DNA from: Chamaecyparis obtusa
Lineage: Eukaryota; Streptophyta; Pinopsida; Cupressales; Cupressaceae
Length of the DNA stretch: 64,000 bases
Assembly: GCA_027943335.1 (NCBI GenBank)
Contig: BSBK01003564.1
Coordinates: 171,001 to 235,000 of the forward strand
Direction of reading: 5' to 3'
Shown here: positions 22,970 through 33,639 of the stretch, in pieces
Layout of the letters: each line of letters starts with the position of its first letter
Position numbering within the stretch: position 1 is the stretch's first letter
Notes under the pieces: model-generated
What the model was told of the DNA's origin: nothing
What the model saw: only the letters and a program-made list of their open reading frames with translations
Databases searched by the model: none
Made by a program: the position numbers and the translations under genes

Positions 22970-24206
22970 CACCTAGGACTGATAACCTAAAACAATTTTC
23001 ACTCTTCTGAAGTGAGTTCGGTGAAGAGTTAACCCTGTTAAAGGTTATAAACACACTGTTAGATGTGACCTTCTTAGAGGATTTAAGACTAACAATTATC
23101 ATTCAACCAAAATTCACTATGGGGTTGATAGGATAACAATTTACATTCATTGAATGACATAGGGGCATAATATAAGATGGTTAAGTCCACTTGGTTAAGA
23201 GATTTTTTTGTATCAAAGGTTAAACTGAAATAGTAGTTGATCTTATTACAATACAACTCAATTTGTAGAAGTTTAGATCTATTCTAAGCCCATAAAAATC
23301 CTCTGATCAATATATCAATTCAATTCTTTAATAATCATTAACTTATTGTCCCTCAGTAATAGCTCTATCATGCTTGATACTATTCTATAGTTCGGTTCTC
23401 CTTCAACCAGTCTGATCAGGCATACATGAAACTGAGTTCACACAAAATATCTGCAGTCTTCTTTCTTCCGACATTGTTTCAAAAATGAAACTCATATCTC
23501 TTATATAGACAAGTAAACCATTTTATTATCATCCATCATATTTTTCTGCTTATTCTTGTTCATTGATTTTTCTACTAAAACCTTCTTTGGTGGTTGTGTC
23601 AGTAACTCATTTCAATTCCATCCTTTAGATCTTCTCCAAAAATTTTCAACTGTGGATCTCATAACAAACTTTATCCTCAATCTTGAAATCATAACAACTT
23701 CCAGCTCATCAATTTCTATCGGCTAAACTGGAGCATTTAATAATTTCATCCATAATTGGTTAACAAATAAATGCATTGGCGAACACAAGATCGGTTAATA
23801 CTATCACTCGGTATACACTATACTAGCTCGGTGCATACTAAAGGGCTTCATTTACTAACCGCACTGCTTTGTACATTTTGTTTCCTTCTTCATCAAAGAT
23901 TAATGCAACATAATCAAGTCAATAATATGAAGTCATAGACTCATCAATAAGTTACCCAAAGTATTCTTTATCCTCATCTGTCATATCCATCTTCCTCTAT
24001 ATAGATATCTCAATTCTTCATATTTTCTCTCCACTTTACAGATGTTTAGATGTTTGTGACCAACATGATAAGTACTATCAAAACTAGTTGACATCAATGA
24101 CAACATAATGACTGATTCAATTATCTTACATATCAATTCAGTACTCAGTGATCTCTAATCACTAATCTTCAAGTCATTCAGGTATTCAATCAATTTTAGT
24201 TCATCA
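22970..24206 (-). repeat. E3 3' LTR, inner piece
   Basis: This resumes the LTR broken at 8535 and matches about 36372-37626 (CACTCTTCT, GTTAAAGGTTA, ACATAATCAAGTCAA, and a terminal TAGTTCATCA). It carries CCTGTTAAAGG/CTTCTTAGAGG boxes at about 23030-23080 and a few CTCGGT hexamers near 23800. Single-base differences from the 5' LTR are frequent, so E3 is older than its insertions. Confidence 0.85.
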
Positions 24207-24710
24207 ATCTCTCCCTTTAGCATTGATGACAACACAAGAAATATGAAATATGCCATGCACATACCAAACATGTATTCTACAACTATGCATGTTAATGTTG
24301 TAGCTTAGTAAGCTCTCCCTAGCTTGATGTTTAATATGTTTAATCACTACGTTACATAACAACATTACAAGTGCAAACTTCCTTCTGTGGATTTGATCTT
24401 TTCAACTCTCAGATTCCTTTTGTTCTTTTGTAACAAATCTTCAAAAACTCTCCCTGACTTTCTCAGATTATCTCTCCCTTAGATAGATATCCCATTGATC
24501 TCTTTCTTTATCATATTGTTTATCTTTCCCTTTGACAACAATGCAAAAGAAAAAACATAAAACATATAGCTCTATAATAGCCAAGTAACTCACTATTGTT
24601 TGTTGCATACAATGTATCTCGGTATACTGATATGCCAATTGTTCCTCAAATCTTTCACAACCTTAGACATAGTCTAAAGTGTGAGCTAGGTTGCATCAAA
24701 ATGAATGATC
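24207..24710 (-). other. E3 3' untranslated region with polypurine tracts
   Basis: It abuts the 3' LTR with AAAGGGAGAGAT on the minus strand. Further purine runs occur near 24312, 24440-24480 and 24525; the last is in the context GTTGTCAAAGGGAAAGAT. No coding potential. E4 inserted at its right end after TGATC. This is the sequence between the RNase H stop and the 3' LTR. Confidence 0.7.
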
Positions 24711-25843
24711 TGTTGGCATTAAGCAGAATTGCCACTAGTGACAACACTTATTTGCATTCTGGGTGCAAACCGAGCAGACAGTGCAAACCGAGCAGACAGT
24801 GCAAACCAAGTAGACAGTGCAAACCGAGCAGACAGTGCAAACCAAGCAGACAGTGCAAACTAAGCAGATAGTGCAAACTGAGCAGACAGTGCAAACCGAG
24901 CAGACAGTGCAAACCGAGCAAGTTAGTACAAACTGAATAGGACAATGTAAACCGAGTAACATCATGTCTACCGAGTCACCAGTATTTACCGAGTTCAAAA
25001 CCTACCGAGTGATTAGTATGAACCATACCTTCACTTCTACCGAGTGCATGATGATGCTGAGTAATGCAGTGGACGCCGAGTATCAGAAAGTCACCGAGTC
25101 AGTTTGAAGGAACCGTGTAACCATACTTGGGCCGACTTAGTAGCACTTATGTTTATTTGTCAAGCTGACTTTGTAATTGTAATTGTAATTAATTGTTTAA
25201 GACTTATATATAAACAATGCTGTAAAAATGTCAAGAGTATGTAATGAAGAATATATGTGAAAAGAAAGAAAGGTAGAGATAAGCGAATTACAAAGGGCTT
25301 CAGCAGTATAAGGAACAACAAAGACAAATTCATCACAGAAGGTGATCAGTACATCAGTGAATCTCAATTAGCAATCCAGTTGCAAAGCAAGAGATCTACT
25401 ATTTCATCCTAACAGGTGAATCAGTACTAAATCCTTTAACCGGGTAGACTTAACAGTCTCTTGTAAAATCTCTTTACCGAGTGCATACTTCATTGTATGT
25501 TTTGTAAATCCTTTAACAGGGTGGATTTAGCAATCCTTATTGCTCCTAATAGGGCAGATCATCAGAAGTGATCAAATTGTAAGCCTTAACCAGCCAACTT
25601 TATTTTGTAGTATTAAAGCTTTGTGGGTTTCATCCCCACCCCAGTTTTACTTTCTTTTTGGAAGGTTTCTGGGTAACCAAATCTATGTGTCATTATTGTG
25701 AATGCTTTTAAGTTTCATGCTTTCTGTATGCAAAGGTTAAAGTAAATTACATGTTAATACATCTGTAATTGAAAGAAAATTTGGAGTTACTGATTTACCC
25801 CTCCCCTCTCAGTAACTCGGTTAATTCCTGAATATTTCCAACA
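24711..25843 (+). repeat. E4 5' LTR
   Basis: TGTTGGCATTAAGCAG...TTTCCAACA. In order it holds an 18-bp minisatellite (24763-24911), many ACCGAGT hexamers (24940-25110), a CCTAACAGG-type box array (25408-25610), CATCCCCACCCCAGTTTT and finally CACCCC-type C-run and CTCTCAGTAACTCGG near the end. The promoter should lie in the first half, but no TATA box was singled out. Confidence 0.95.
24763..24911 (+). repeat. 18-bp minisatellite in the E4 5' LTR, nine units
   Basis: About nine tandem copies of GTGCAAACCGAGCAGACA with point variants (ACCAAG, ACTAAG, ACTGAG). The other LTR of the same element has three. The 108-bp difference between the LTRs equals six units. Short ORFs across it (repeating CKPSRQ and similar) are by-products of a repeat divisible by three. 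Confidence 0.95.
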
Positions 25844-25845
25844 AT

Positions 25846-25857
25846 TGGTATCAGAGC
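25846..25857 (+). other. E4 primer-binding site
   Basis: TGGTATCAGAGC two bases after the 5' LTR, the initiator-tRNA(Met) site also used by family A and by Copia E8. Confidence 0.95.
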
Positions 25858-25909
25858 AGCATTGGTTCTCAAGACAAAGCTTAACTAGCTTGAGCAAAGA
25901 TCCAGGACA

Positions 25910-27103
25910 ATGGAGGTATTCAAACTGAACAAGGTGATTGAAAATGAAAAGCTAGATCTGGAAATGGCCATAGCTAAACTCAAAGAAGCAAAAGAACATC
26001 TTTCCCAATCCCTAAGAAGAAGGAAGGAACTTGCAAATCAGATGAATGATCAGAATTACATTGAAGAAAAGATTGAAGATCTTTTTCCCTCAAATAACTC
26101 AGATGAAGCAAACAATGCTGTCAAAGAACTCCTAGAAAAGAATGGGTCTCTACAGGAAGAAGTGAGAAAATTGAAAAGAGAACAAGAGCTACACTCTACA
26201 AGATTCTGTGAGATCTTGGAACAAAGAAACAAGTTGAAAGATGAATTAGATGGAAGGAACATTGAAGTCCAAAATAAAACCCTTCAGCTAGAAAATCTAA
26301 TTGATCAGATCTCTCATACAAATGAGGAAATTCTGAATCTAAGATCAGAAATAGAAAGCACAAGAGAAGAACTAAGATCTGAAAAGGAAATCAATCTAAG
26401 ATTGGTGGATGACCTAAACGTTGAAAAACAAATCAATGAAGGAATGCTGAAAGTTCAAGAAGACTTGAATCAGCTGTATGAGCGAAATCTTCATAGGAAA
26501 AAAGGAAAAGTAGGACTTGGATACAAAGGAGAAGGTGAATCCTCTAAGCAAGGTACTCAAAGAAATCAAAAACCTACTTGTAATCATTGTGGTAAAATAG
26601 GACATACTTCAAATAAATGTTGGAACAAAGAAAAAGCAGAATTCAATGGAAAATGTTACAACTGCAATCAACCTAGTCACAAAGCAAATGAATGCAGGGA
26701 AAAACCTAGATTCAGAGGTAATTATCACAAGTGCAACAAACAAGGTCACAAGGCATCCGAGTGCAGATCCAAGACATTTAATCCAGTAGAACAAATTATG
26801 AAAGTAATGTTTGGATGGGACTACAACACTTGGTGTAGATGTCATTACTGTGGAGAATATGGACACATTGGCATGAATTGCATAAAAAATCATCTAAGGA
26901 AAAGAGATACTACCGTAAGATGCTTCAAATGCACTAAACTCGATCACATAGCCAGAAACTGCATGAATGCTAGTGAAGTTGAAGATGGAAAGAAGAATGA
27001 AGCAACTAAGGTCAGGAAGCAGGTGAGACAAAAATGGATTCCTAAATCTACCGAGCAATCCAGTCCAAGCAATGGAATGGATGGCTCTACCGACTCAAAC
27101 TAA
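25910..27103 (+). CDS. Family-B ORF1: coiled coil plus five CCHC knuckles
   Basis: Intact, 397 codons, the first ATG after the primer site. Residues about 1-190 are a Leu/Glu/Lys-rich coiled coil; about 195-215 are basic (RKKGKVGLGYKGEGESSKQG). Then come CNHCGKIGHTSNKC, CYNCNQPSHKANEC, YHKCNKQGHKASEC (first Cys lost), CHYCGEYGHIGMNC and CFKCTKLDHIARNC, then a basic tail. Single or paired CCHC knuckles are typical of Gag; five in a row is unusual and recalls CNBP-type proteins. No Gag capsid domain or protease was recognised. It probably binds element RNA and self-associates. The only intact ORF1 in the window. Confidence 0.85.
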   Translation: MEVFKLNKVIENEKLDLEMAIAKLKEAKEHLSQSLRRRKELANQMNDQNYIEEKIEDLFPSNNSDEANNAVKELLEKNGSLQEEVRKLKREQELHSTRFCEILEQRNKLKDELDGRNIEVQNKTLQLENLIDQISHTNEEILNLRSEIESTREELRSEKEINLRLVDDLNVEKQINEGMLKVQEDLNQLYERNLHRKKGKVGLGYKGEGESSKQGTQRNQKPTCNHCGKIGHTSNKCWNKEKAEFNGKCYNCNQPSHKANECREKPRFRGNYHKCNKQGHKASECRSKTFNPVEQIMKVMFGWDYNTWCRCHYCGEYGHIGMNCIKNHLRKRDTTVRCFKCTKLDHIARNCMNASEVEDGKKNEATKVRKQVRQKWIPKSTEQSSPSNGMDGSTDSN

Positions 27104-27520
27104 ATTTCCAAGAAAGCACTGGAACTATATTCTCATAGACCAATCTCAAGCAGTTCCAGAACCGAATTAAAAGAAAGATCTAAAATCAGCATGCAAGATG
27201 CAGTAAGATCACAGGAAGGTCAGTATCAGTCTTCACCGAGCAAGGTCGGTACCCGTCTTTACCGAGCGAGGTCAGAGCAATATGAATTCTTGAGTTCACC
27301 GAGTTGCGAAGTCTTTACCGAGAAATTAATTCTTAGTGGGTGACAGTCTGTCAGAATTCATACCCTAATTTGTACTGAGCATTAATGACAGAGTTATAAA
27401 CAAAAAGAAAGTAATCGAACTCATTCTTCACCGTGATCTTTTAGCACTTTGAGAGTAGAAAATTTCAAGAGCAACCCAGCGATTCAATACTTTTGCGAAA
27501 GGAATTTTCTGTGAGCTACC
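27104..27520 (+). promoter_or_regulatory. ORF1-ORF2 spacer of E4 with ACCGAG cluster
   Basis: A 417-bp spacer with no conserved protein. It carries ACCGAG near 27236, 27260, 27297 and 27317 and its reverse CTCGGT-like GGTCGGT near 27245, the hexamer that dominates the LTR. The matching spacer of E6 (about 50430-50540, minus) has it too. It may hold an internal promoter for ORF2; this is inference. Confidence 0.5.
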
Positions 27521-30500
27521 ATGGCATCATCCAGCACTTCAGCGAAGAAAGGATCTGATATGTTAGTCCAAGGAGAATGGAAAGCACCAGATTTCAAGAT
27601 CGTGCCCGCAATTGCAGCCGCCCTAGATCCGAACGGAGCTCAATCACAGATTCCTCCTAAGGTACTACTTATTAACAATATCTGCAATCATTTCAACTGT
27701 TCAATTCATGAAATGGGGAACCTAGAACTAGATATTGTGCGTGAGGAACTGTGTGTGGATGGTATTCTGAAACCTGAGCACAAACATCTGGAAGATAAAG
27801 GTTTAGTTCACATTGCACATCTACCTCGAAACTTTTGAGATAAATGGATTAGATACATTCTCAGCCGTGTACATGATGGCAAGATTTGGCTTGAGCAACC
27901 CATAGAGATCACAAAGAAGATGATTCATCAAATCGCCGGTCTTCCCATGTTGAACAAAGCAAAAACTACCAAAACCCTAGGTCAGACGGAACTAGAGAAG
28001 AAAACCCTAGCCGAATGGGACGGTAGAGGTATGAAAGTTAGCAGCATCACCGATGCTGAACTGAAGTTTGGTACACACATTATTGCCCATAAGATTTATA
28101 GTTCTAGTTGACAGAATAGTGTCTCCTGTGAAGCTATTGACCTAGCATACAAAGTGGTCAAGAATAACTTAACATTTGACCTAGCAGACTTATTGTTAAA
28201 GCAGTTTAACAAAAACATGGAAAGAATTCAAATTTCCAAAAACAATCCATGTAAGTTTGGATCCTTATTGGTCTGTTTATTCTTCTATGTTTAGAAATTC
28301 TTCCCTTCTAAAGGAAAAGTTGTATGGAGAAAAGATGTGCCAGCACTTTATGAAATAAATGAATATATCTCAGAAATGGGTGAAAATTTTGAAAGCATCA
28401 TGGATAATTATTTTGAGTCTTTCAAAGAGAAAATGAATGACAGATTCCGGATTCCACAGAAGTTGGTGGAAGATTACAAAGATGACATTTGTTTTATGGT
28501 GGATTGTGATAATGTATATATTCAAGCAGTTAAACCGAGGACTGTATATGTAAAACCTCTTCCTTATGAGGTAAATATTGATGAAACCAAGAATATCATT
28601 GAAGCTCTTCTTAATCAGCCTGTCAATCCCAAAGCTCCATATTTTGGAACATATGATGAAGCTAAGGTGAGAATTGAACTAAGCATAAAGCTTCCATAGG
28701 CGGTAAACAAAGGAAAGAAGAGGATAGCCAAAATGCAAATGATAACCGAGGACAAAGAAGAAAAAGATGAAGAAGAAGAGGAAAAGGATGAGAAAATAGA
28801 GGAACCAGAACCTGCAAAGAAGAAAGGAAAGGTATTCATCACTAAGGCACCTAAGCCTCCTACTGCTGTATTTACAAGGAGAAATGCAAGAGGCAAGGCA
28901 GACAAGGCAGACAAGGTAGATAAAGACATAGTATTCAAAAGGCCTCCTCTAAACCTTCAAGAAAAGCTCAAACTCTTTAGAGATGGATCAGGATCTGGAG
29001 TAAGTAACATAAAATCCCTAAAATATGAAACCAGATCAGAAACAGAACAGAAGGAAATAGAAGATGCTGTTATTGAAAAGATGGGACAGTGGAAATACTC
29101 TCCTGAAGAAATAGCCCCACAGGTTCTAGCAGTTCTATTAAATCCAATAAAAATGAGATGGAGCAATGCAAAGCAAACTCTGATAGACATATTTGATCAA
29201 ACTCTGAGACAGTTGATGCCGAGCTTGAAAAATGATGAAGTAAAGAAGGCATTAAAAGAAAATGAAAGTAAGATGACATTAAAGTTCAATACTTGTTTGA
29301 TCTTGATCAACAATATTGAATCGGTTGTGAAGGCTGCAAATGCCACATGGAAGAACATATACCACCTTCACCAACCAAGTATTGAAACAGTCATAATAAA
29401 AGATATTGAAGATGACAGTGATGAACAAGAAGAAGACACTGAGGTAGATGATACTGTGAGGATAGCAGCAGAAGTCATTGCATCCCTTCCTACCTCTCCA
29501 GTAAAAGTTTCTACATCCAGCCCGGAGACACCTTCAAGCATGGTTGTGACAACTTCAACATTTGTCCAATCATCTCTAGCAACAACAGAAGCAACTACCA
29601 TTTCTTCTACCGAGTTGTAGTCTCCTGCATCACCAAGTTTTCCAGTAGTAAGTTTTCCAGTTTTTGAATCTTCAAGTGTAAATATTTTAAGTTCTCCAGT
29701 AGAAAGTATACCAGTCTCTATAGCCAGCCCTACTTTATCTACTATCACTACTACCAAAGCATTAAGTACAGTCAAGCCTAAGGCTCTACCGAGTATAAAA
29801 TTTTTGGGTAAGAATGTAGTAGAGGATATAGACCTAGATGAAGAGATAGAAATTCCTACATTGGATTTTGCAAATCTATCAGCGGACCAAATGCAAAATA
29901 TAGGTGAGATCCTCCAAAGGAAAGCAAAACAAAAGAAGCTTAAAGAGGAGAGAGACAAGGAATATCAAATCATCAAGGATGCTAAGGACATTTTGTTTGA
30001 TGCATTAGGCATTAAAGTAGACTCCTCCCAACATGTTTTGTTACAATTAGCAGAAGCAGTTGATAAATACAATGAGGATTCATCTGGGACAGAAAAGTTA
30101 GTTGAAAGAGCCGAGAAGAGATTCAACAATAAAGTGCTTGAGCACATTGCTCAGCACATAGCTATTAACCAAGTAGAATTGTCTTTAGTTTTGTCAAACA
30201 TTGAATCTATCTATTTGAATGCTACATCTCTTTTGGCCAGATTGTGCAATATTGCCGAGTTCACAAAGGATGTTAAGGATAAAATGAATAAAATGGATGA
30301 GGATATGAAGATTAGCATACAGAAGCTACAACTTGAACCAAGTTCAAGCTCTGCTCATCACATGAAAATCTCACACCTATCAAATATGCAGTCTGATCTA
30401 CTGAAAGAAGACACAAGGATCCGGTCCACACTGCTAGACATCCAACACATGATCCTTCCCATCATGAATACAATGCATAAGCACATTGAACATTCCAAAA

Positions 30501-30673
30501 CATTGATTCATGACAATCAGTTTTCTATAGCAGATCACATGATTGAACTCTCTGCAGAAGTCCAAATTGCAATACAAACATGTAAGATTCTGCAAGAAAG
30601 TTGGGACAGAACCCTGGCACTAATAATGAAGGTACATTCTGATTTTCTATCAAATTTTGGATTCTCTTTGTAA
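27521..30673 (+). pseudogene. Family-B ORF2 of E4, unrecognised protein
   Basis: About 1,050 codons from ATG 27521 to the stop before 30674, interrupted by TGA 27836-27838, a TGA near 28110, a TAG near 28295, TAG 28697-28699 and a TAG near 29618; the frame is otherwise open. Landmarks: GEWKAPDFKIVPA; MIHQIAGLPML; CKFGSLLVCLFFY; YKDDICFMVDCD near 28480-28510; an acidic Lys/Glu block; a Ser/Thr/Pro-rich linker; EEIEIPTLDFANLSADQMQN; and a helical C-terminus. No enzyme motif, signal peptide or clear membrane helix. Homologous to E6 ORF2, and to family A through the ICFMVD core. Function unknown. Confidence 0.75.
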
Positions 30674-30706
30674 ATAACTTGTATATGCACCTTTGGCATT
30701 ATCGTC

Positions 30707-30892
30707 AAAAAGGGGGAGATATGTATAGAAGAAGATTTGTATAGAAACAGTTAGCACATTGAAAGGGGGAGACAATGTATAAAGCCCTATAACAAAGACA
30801 AATTTTGAAAAATCAAAATAAAACTCAGCATGATTCATGTATATAAGTTTTGGCCAATAAGTGTTTTTGTCACTAATGCCAAAGGGGGAGAT
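30707..30892 (+). promoter_or_regulatory. E4 polypurine tract cluster
   Basis: Three runs precede the 3' LTR: AAAAAGGGGGAGAT near 30708, GAAAGGGGGAGA near 30763 and CCAAAGGGGGAGAT touching the LTR at 30892. The last is the expected plus-strand primer. Confidence 0.8.
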
Positions 30893-31917
30893 TGTTGGCA
30901 TTAAGCAGAATTGCCACTAGTCACAACACTTATTTTCATTCTGGGTGCAAACCGAGCAGATAGTGCAAACCGAGCAGACAGTGCAAACCGAGCAAGTTAG
31001 TACAAACCGAACAGGACAGTGTAAACCGAGTAACATCATGTCTACCGAGTCACCAGTATTTACTGAGTTCAAAACCTACCGAGTGATCAGTATGAACCGT
31101 GCCTTCACTTCTACCGAGTGCATGACGATGCCGAGTAATGCAGTGGACGCCGAGTATCAGAAAGTCACCGAGTCAGTTTGAAGGAACCATGTAACCATAC
31201 TTGGGCCGACTTAGTAGCACTTATGTTTATTTGTCAAGCCAACTTTGTAATTGTAATTGTAATTAATTGTTTAAGACTTATATATAAACAATGTTGTAAA
31301 AATGTCAAGAGTATGTAATGAATAATATATGTGAAAAGAAAGAAAGGCAGAGATAAGCGAATTACAAAGGGCTTTAGCAGTATAAGGAACAACAAAGACA
31401 AATTCATCACAGAAGGTGATCAGTACATCAACGAATCTCAATCAGCAATCCAGTTGCAAAGCAAGAGATCTACTGTTTCATCCTAACAGGTGAATCAGTA
31501 CTAAATCCTTTAACCGGGTAGACTTAACAGTCTCTTGTAAAATCTCTTTACTGAGTGCATACTTCATTGTATGTTTTGTAAATCCTTTAATAGGGTGGAT
31601 TTAGCAATCCTTATTGCTCCTAACAGGGCAGATCATCAGAAGTGATCAAATTGTAAGCCTTAACCGGCCAACTTTATTCTGCAGTATTAAAGCTTTGTGG
31701 GTTTCATCCCCACCCTAGTTTTACTTTCTTTTTGGAAGGTTTCTGGGTAACCAAATCTATGTGTCATTATTGTGAATGCTTTTAAGTTTCATGCTTTCTG
31801 TATGCAAAGGTTAAAGTAAATTACATGTTAATACATCTGTAATTGAAAGAAAATTTGGAGTTACTGATTCACCCCTCCCCTCTCAGTAACTCGGTTAATT
31901 CCTAAATATTTCCAACA
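30893..31917 (+). repeat. E4 3' LTR
   Basis: 1,025 bp, homologous to 24711-25843 but with only three 18-bp units (30945-30990). It ends TTTCCAACA before TGATC. Differences from the 5' LTR are mostly C/T or G/A. Confidence 0.95.
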
Positions 31918-31922
31918 TGATC

Positions 31923-32636
31923 TTCTAATAAGAATAGGCTGATGCAACCTCCTAATCACATTAGTGACTGGTAGATAGGGTACGGACCCCAAGTCCAGTC
32001 CTCAAATATTCAAAAGTGTCCTTTGGTAGAGGCTTGGTAAAAATATCAGCAAGTTTCTCCTTTGATGTAACATATTCTAGTTTGGCTTTCTTCTACTGTA
32101 CTTTTTCTCTTAAGTAGTGATACTTAATAGAAATATGCTTTTTCTTTGAATGTATTACAAGATTCTTATAAATATTTATTGCACTAGTGTTGTCACAATA
32201 TATAATCATCGGCTTAGTGATTACCTCATTCATCACTTCCAACACTTGTTTGATATAAGAAATGTTTGAATAGTTTGTAGTAGCAACAACATACTCTACT
32301 TAAACTGTAGACTAAGAAATGCAAGGTTGTTTCTTACTTGTCCAAGTAAAAAGTCTTTCACCAAAGAAAAATGCTCCTCTGGTTGTGCTCTTTCTGTCAT
32401 CTACATTTCCATACCAATTAGTGTTGGTATAAAATCTTAGTTCAAATTTTCCCTCCTTAGGATACCATAAGCCATATTCCTCTATTTTCTATAGGTATCT
32501 TAGGATTCATTTTACTTCAACCATATGTGAATCCTTTAGATTGGAAGAAAATGTAGAAACAATACCCACTGCATGTGCAATATCTAGCCTACTATGTACT
32601 ACGTACATCAATTTACCAATCATAGATTGGTACAAT
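31923..32636 (-). pseudogene. pol: E3 Copia RNase H
   Basis: Minus-strand translation: VVHSRLDIAHAVGIV, then FYTNTNWYGNVDDRKST, SKKQPCIS, IIYCDNTSAINIYKN, then HSKKKHISIKYHYLRE and ADIFTKPLPKDTF, the whole Copia RNase H. The first catalytic motif, normally YTDADW, reads YTNTNW, so its Asp residues are Asn. Several TAG/TAA stops interrupt the frame. E4 inserted just downstream. Confidence 0.85.
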
Positions 32637-33629
32637 GTCTAGTTTACCTCTATAGGTTCATCATCTTTAGTTATTTTGTAGCCCGTGACCATCGATGTTC
32701 CAACTAGTTTAGCATCTTCCATGCTAAATTTTCTCAATACTTCCTTTATGTACTTAGATTGTATGATAAAAATTCCATCATTCTGCTGAATAACCTGCAA
32801 GCCTAGAAAAAATTTAATCTCTCCAAACATAGACATTTCAAATTATTTTCTCATCTCATCAGAAAATGCTTTACAGATATGATCTTTTCCTCCAAATATT
32901 ATATCATCTACAAATATTTCAGCAATCAAAATAGTATCATCAAATCCTCCTTTCATGTACAAATTGTTGTTTTCATGAGTTTTTACAAAACCAATACTAA
33001 AAAGATAAGTATGTAGCATTTCATACCAGGCTCTAGGTGCTTTCTTTAAACCATATAAAGCTTTGTGTAATCTACATACCATGTCTTTCTGATTCGGATC
33101 AACAAACACTTCCTTGTTATTCTATGTAGACCTCCTCTTCTAGTATTCCATTTAGAAAAGAAGACTTTACATCCATTTGATATACCTTAAAGTTCTTATG
33201 TGCAGCATATCCAAGTAACATGAAAATTCCTTCTAGTCTAGCAACAGGTGCAAAAGTTTCACCATAATCAATACCTTCTTCCTATGAATATCCTTTGCAA
33301 ACAAGTGTATCTTTGTTCCTTGTAACCTCTCCATTCTCATTTAGCTTATTTCTGAAAATAAATTTAGTATCGATAACATTCTTATCTTTTGGTCTAGGTA
33401 CTAAAGTCCATGTCTTATTTTTGTCAATTTTTTCTATCTCTTCATTCATAGCATTTATCCATTCATCATTCTCAAGTGCAACCTTAACATTCTTCAGTTC
33501 AAACTCACAAACTAAGCATGTGTTATGTCTTAACTTACTTCTAGTCTGCCTGCCAGCTTGCTTATCTCTAATGATTTGGTTCTCAAGATGATGTCTTGTG
33601 ACAAATCTTATCAGCACTTGATCTCTCAT
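32637..33629 (-). pseudogene. pol: E3 Copia reverse transcriptase
   Basis: Open pieces at 33282-33629, 32843-33109 and 32639-32836 give [49 protein letters not shown], the catalytic box IFVDDIIFGG and FFLGLQVIQ. FVDD corresponds to the Copia Y/F-V-D-D. Two or more in-frame stops (CKGYS-stop, YIE-stop) break it. Colinear with the intact RT ORF of E8. Confidence 0.87.
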
Positions 33630-33639
33630 TTGTTCTTAA

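Larger units (their letters stand above)
24711..31917 (+). mobile_element. E4: family-B non-autonomous LTR retrotransposon, best preserved copy
   Basis: LTRs at 24711-25843 (1,133 bp) and 30893-31917 (1,025 bp) flank the internal region. TGATC at 24706-24710 and 31918-31922 is a perfect target duplication. Total 7,207 bp. Plus strand: primer site, intact ORF1, a spacer with ACCGAG boxes, ORF2 with few stops, and a polypurine cluster. No pol domain was found. By eye the LTRs differ at about 30 aligned positions (about 3%), nearly all transitions, plus six 18-bp repeat units. It lies in E3's 3' region, opposite in orientation. Confidence 0.95.

Noticed and set aside
24763..24911. CRISPR-like array of short repeats (also 49785-50000)
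   Set aside because: The 18-bp units are directly tandem with no spacers, they lie inside LTRs and they vary in number between LTRs of one element. It is a minisatellite.
24596..24998. Cys-rich repeat ORFs (CKPSRQ, VCTVCS, GLHCLL repeats) here and at 49680-50054
   Set aside because: An 18-bp repeat without stops is open in several frames on both strands. The reading frames are artefacts of the minisatellite.
27521..30673. Host gene model for the MASSSTSAKK... ORF
   Set aside because: It lies between matching LTRs with a target duplication and has a sibling in E6, so it is element-encoded.
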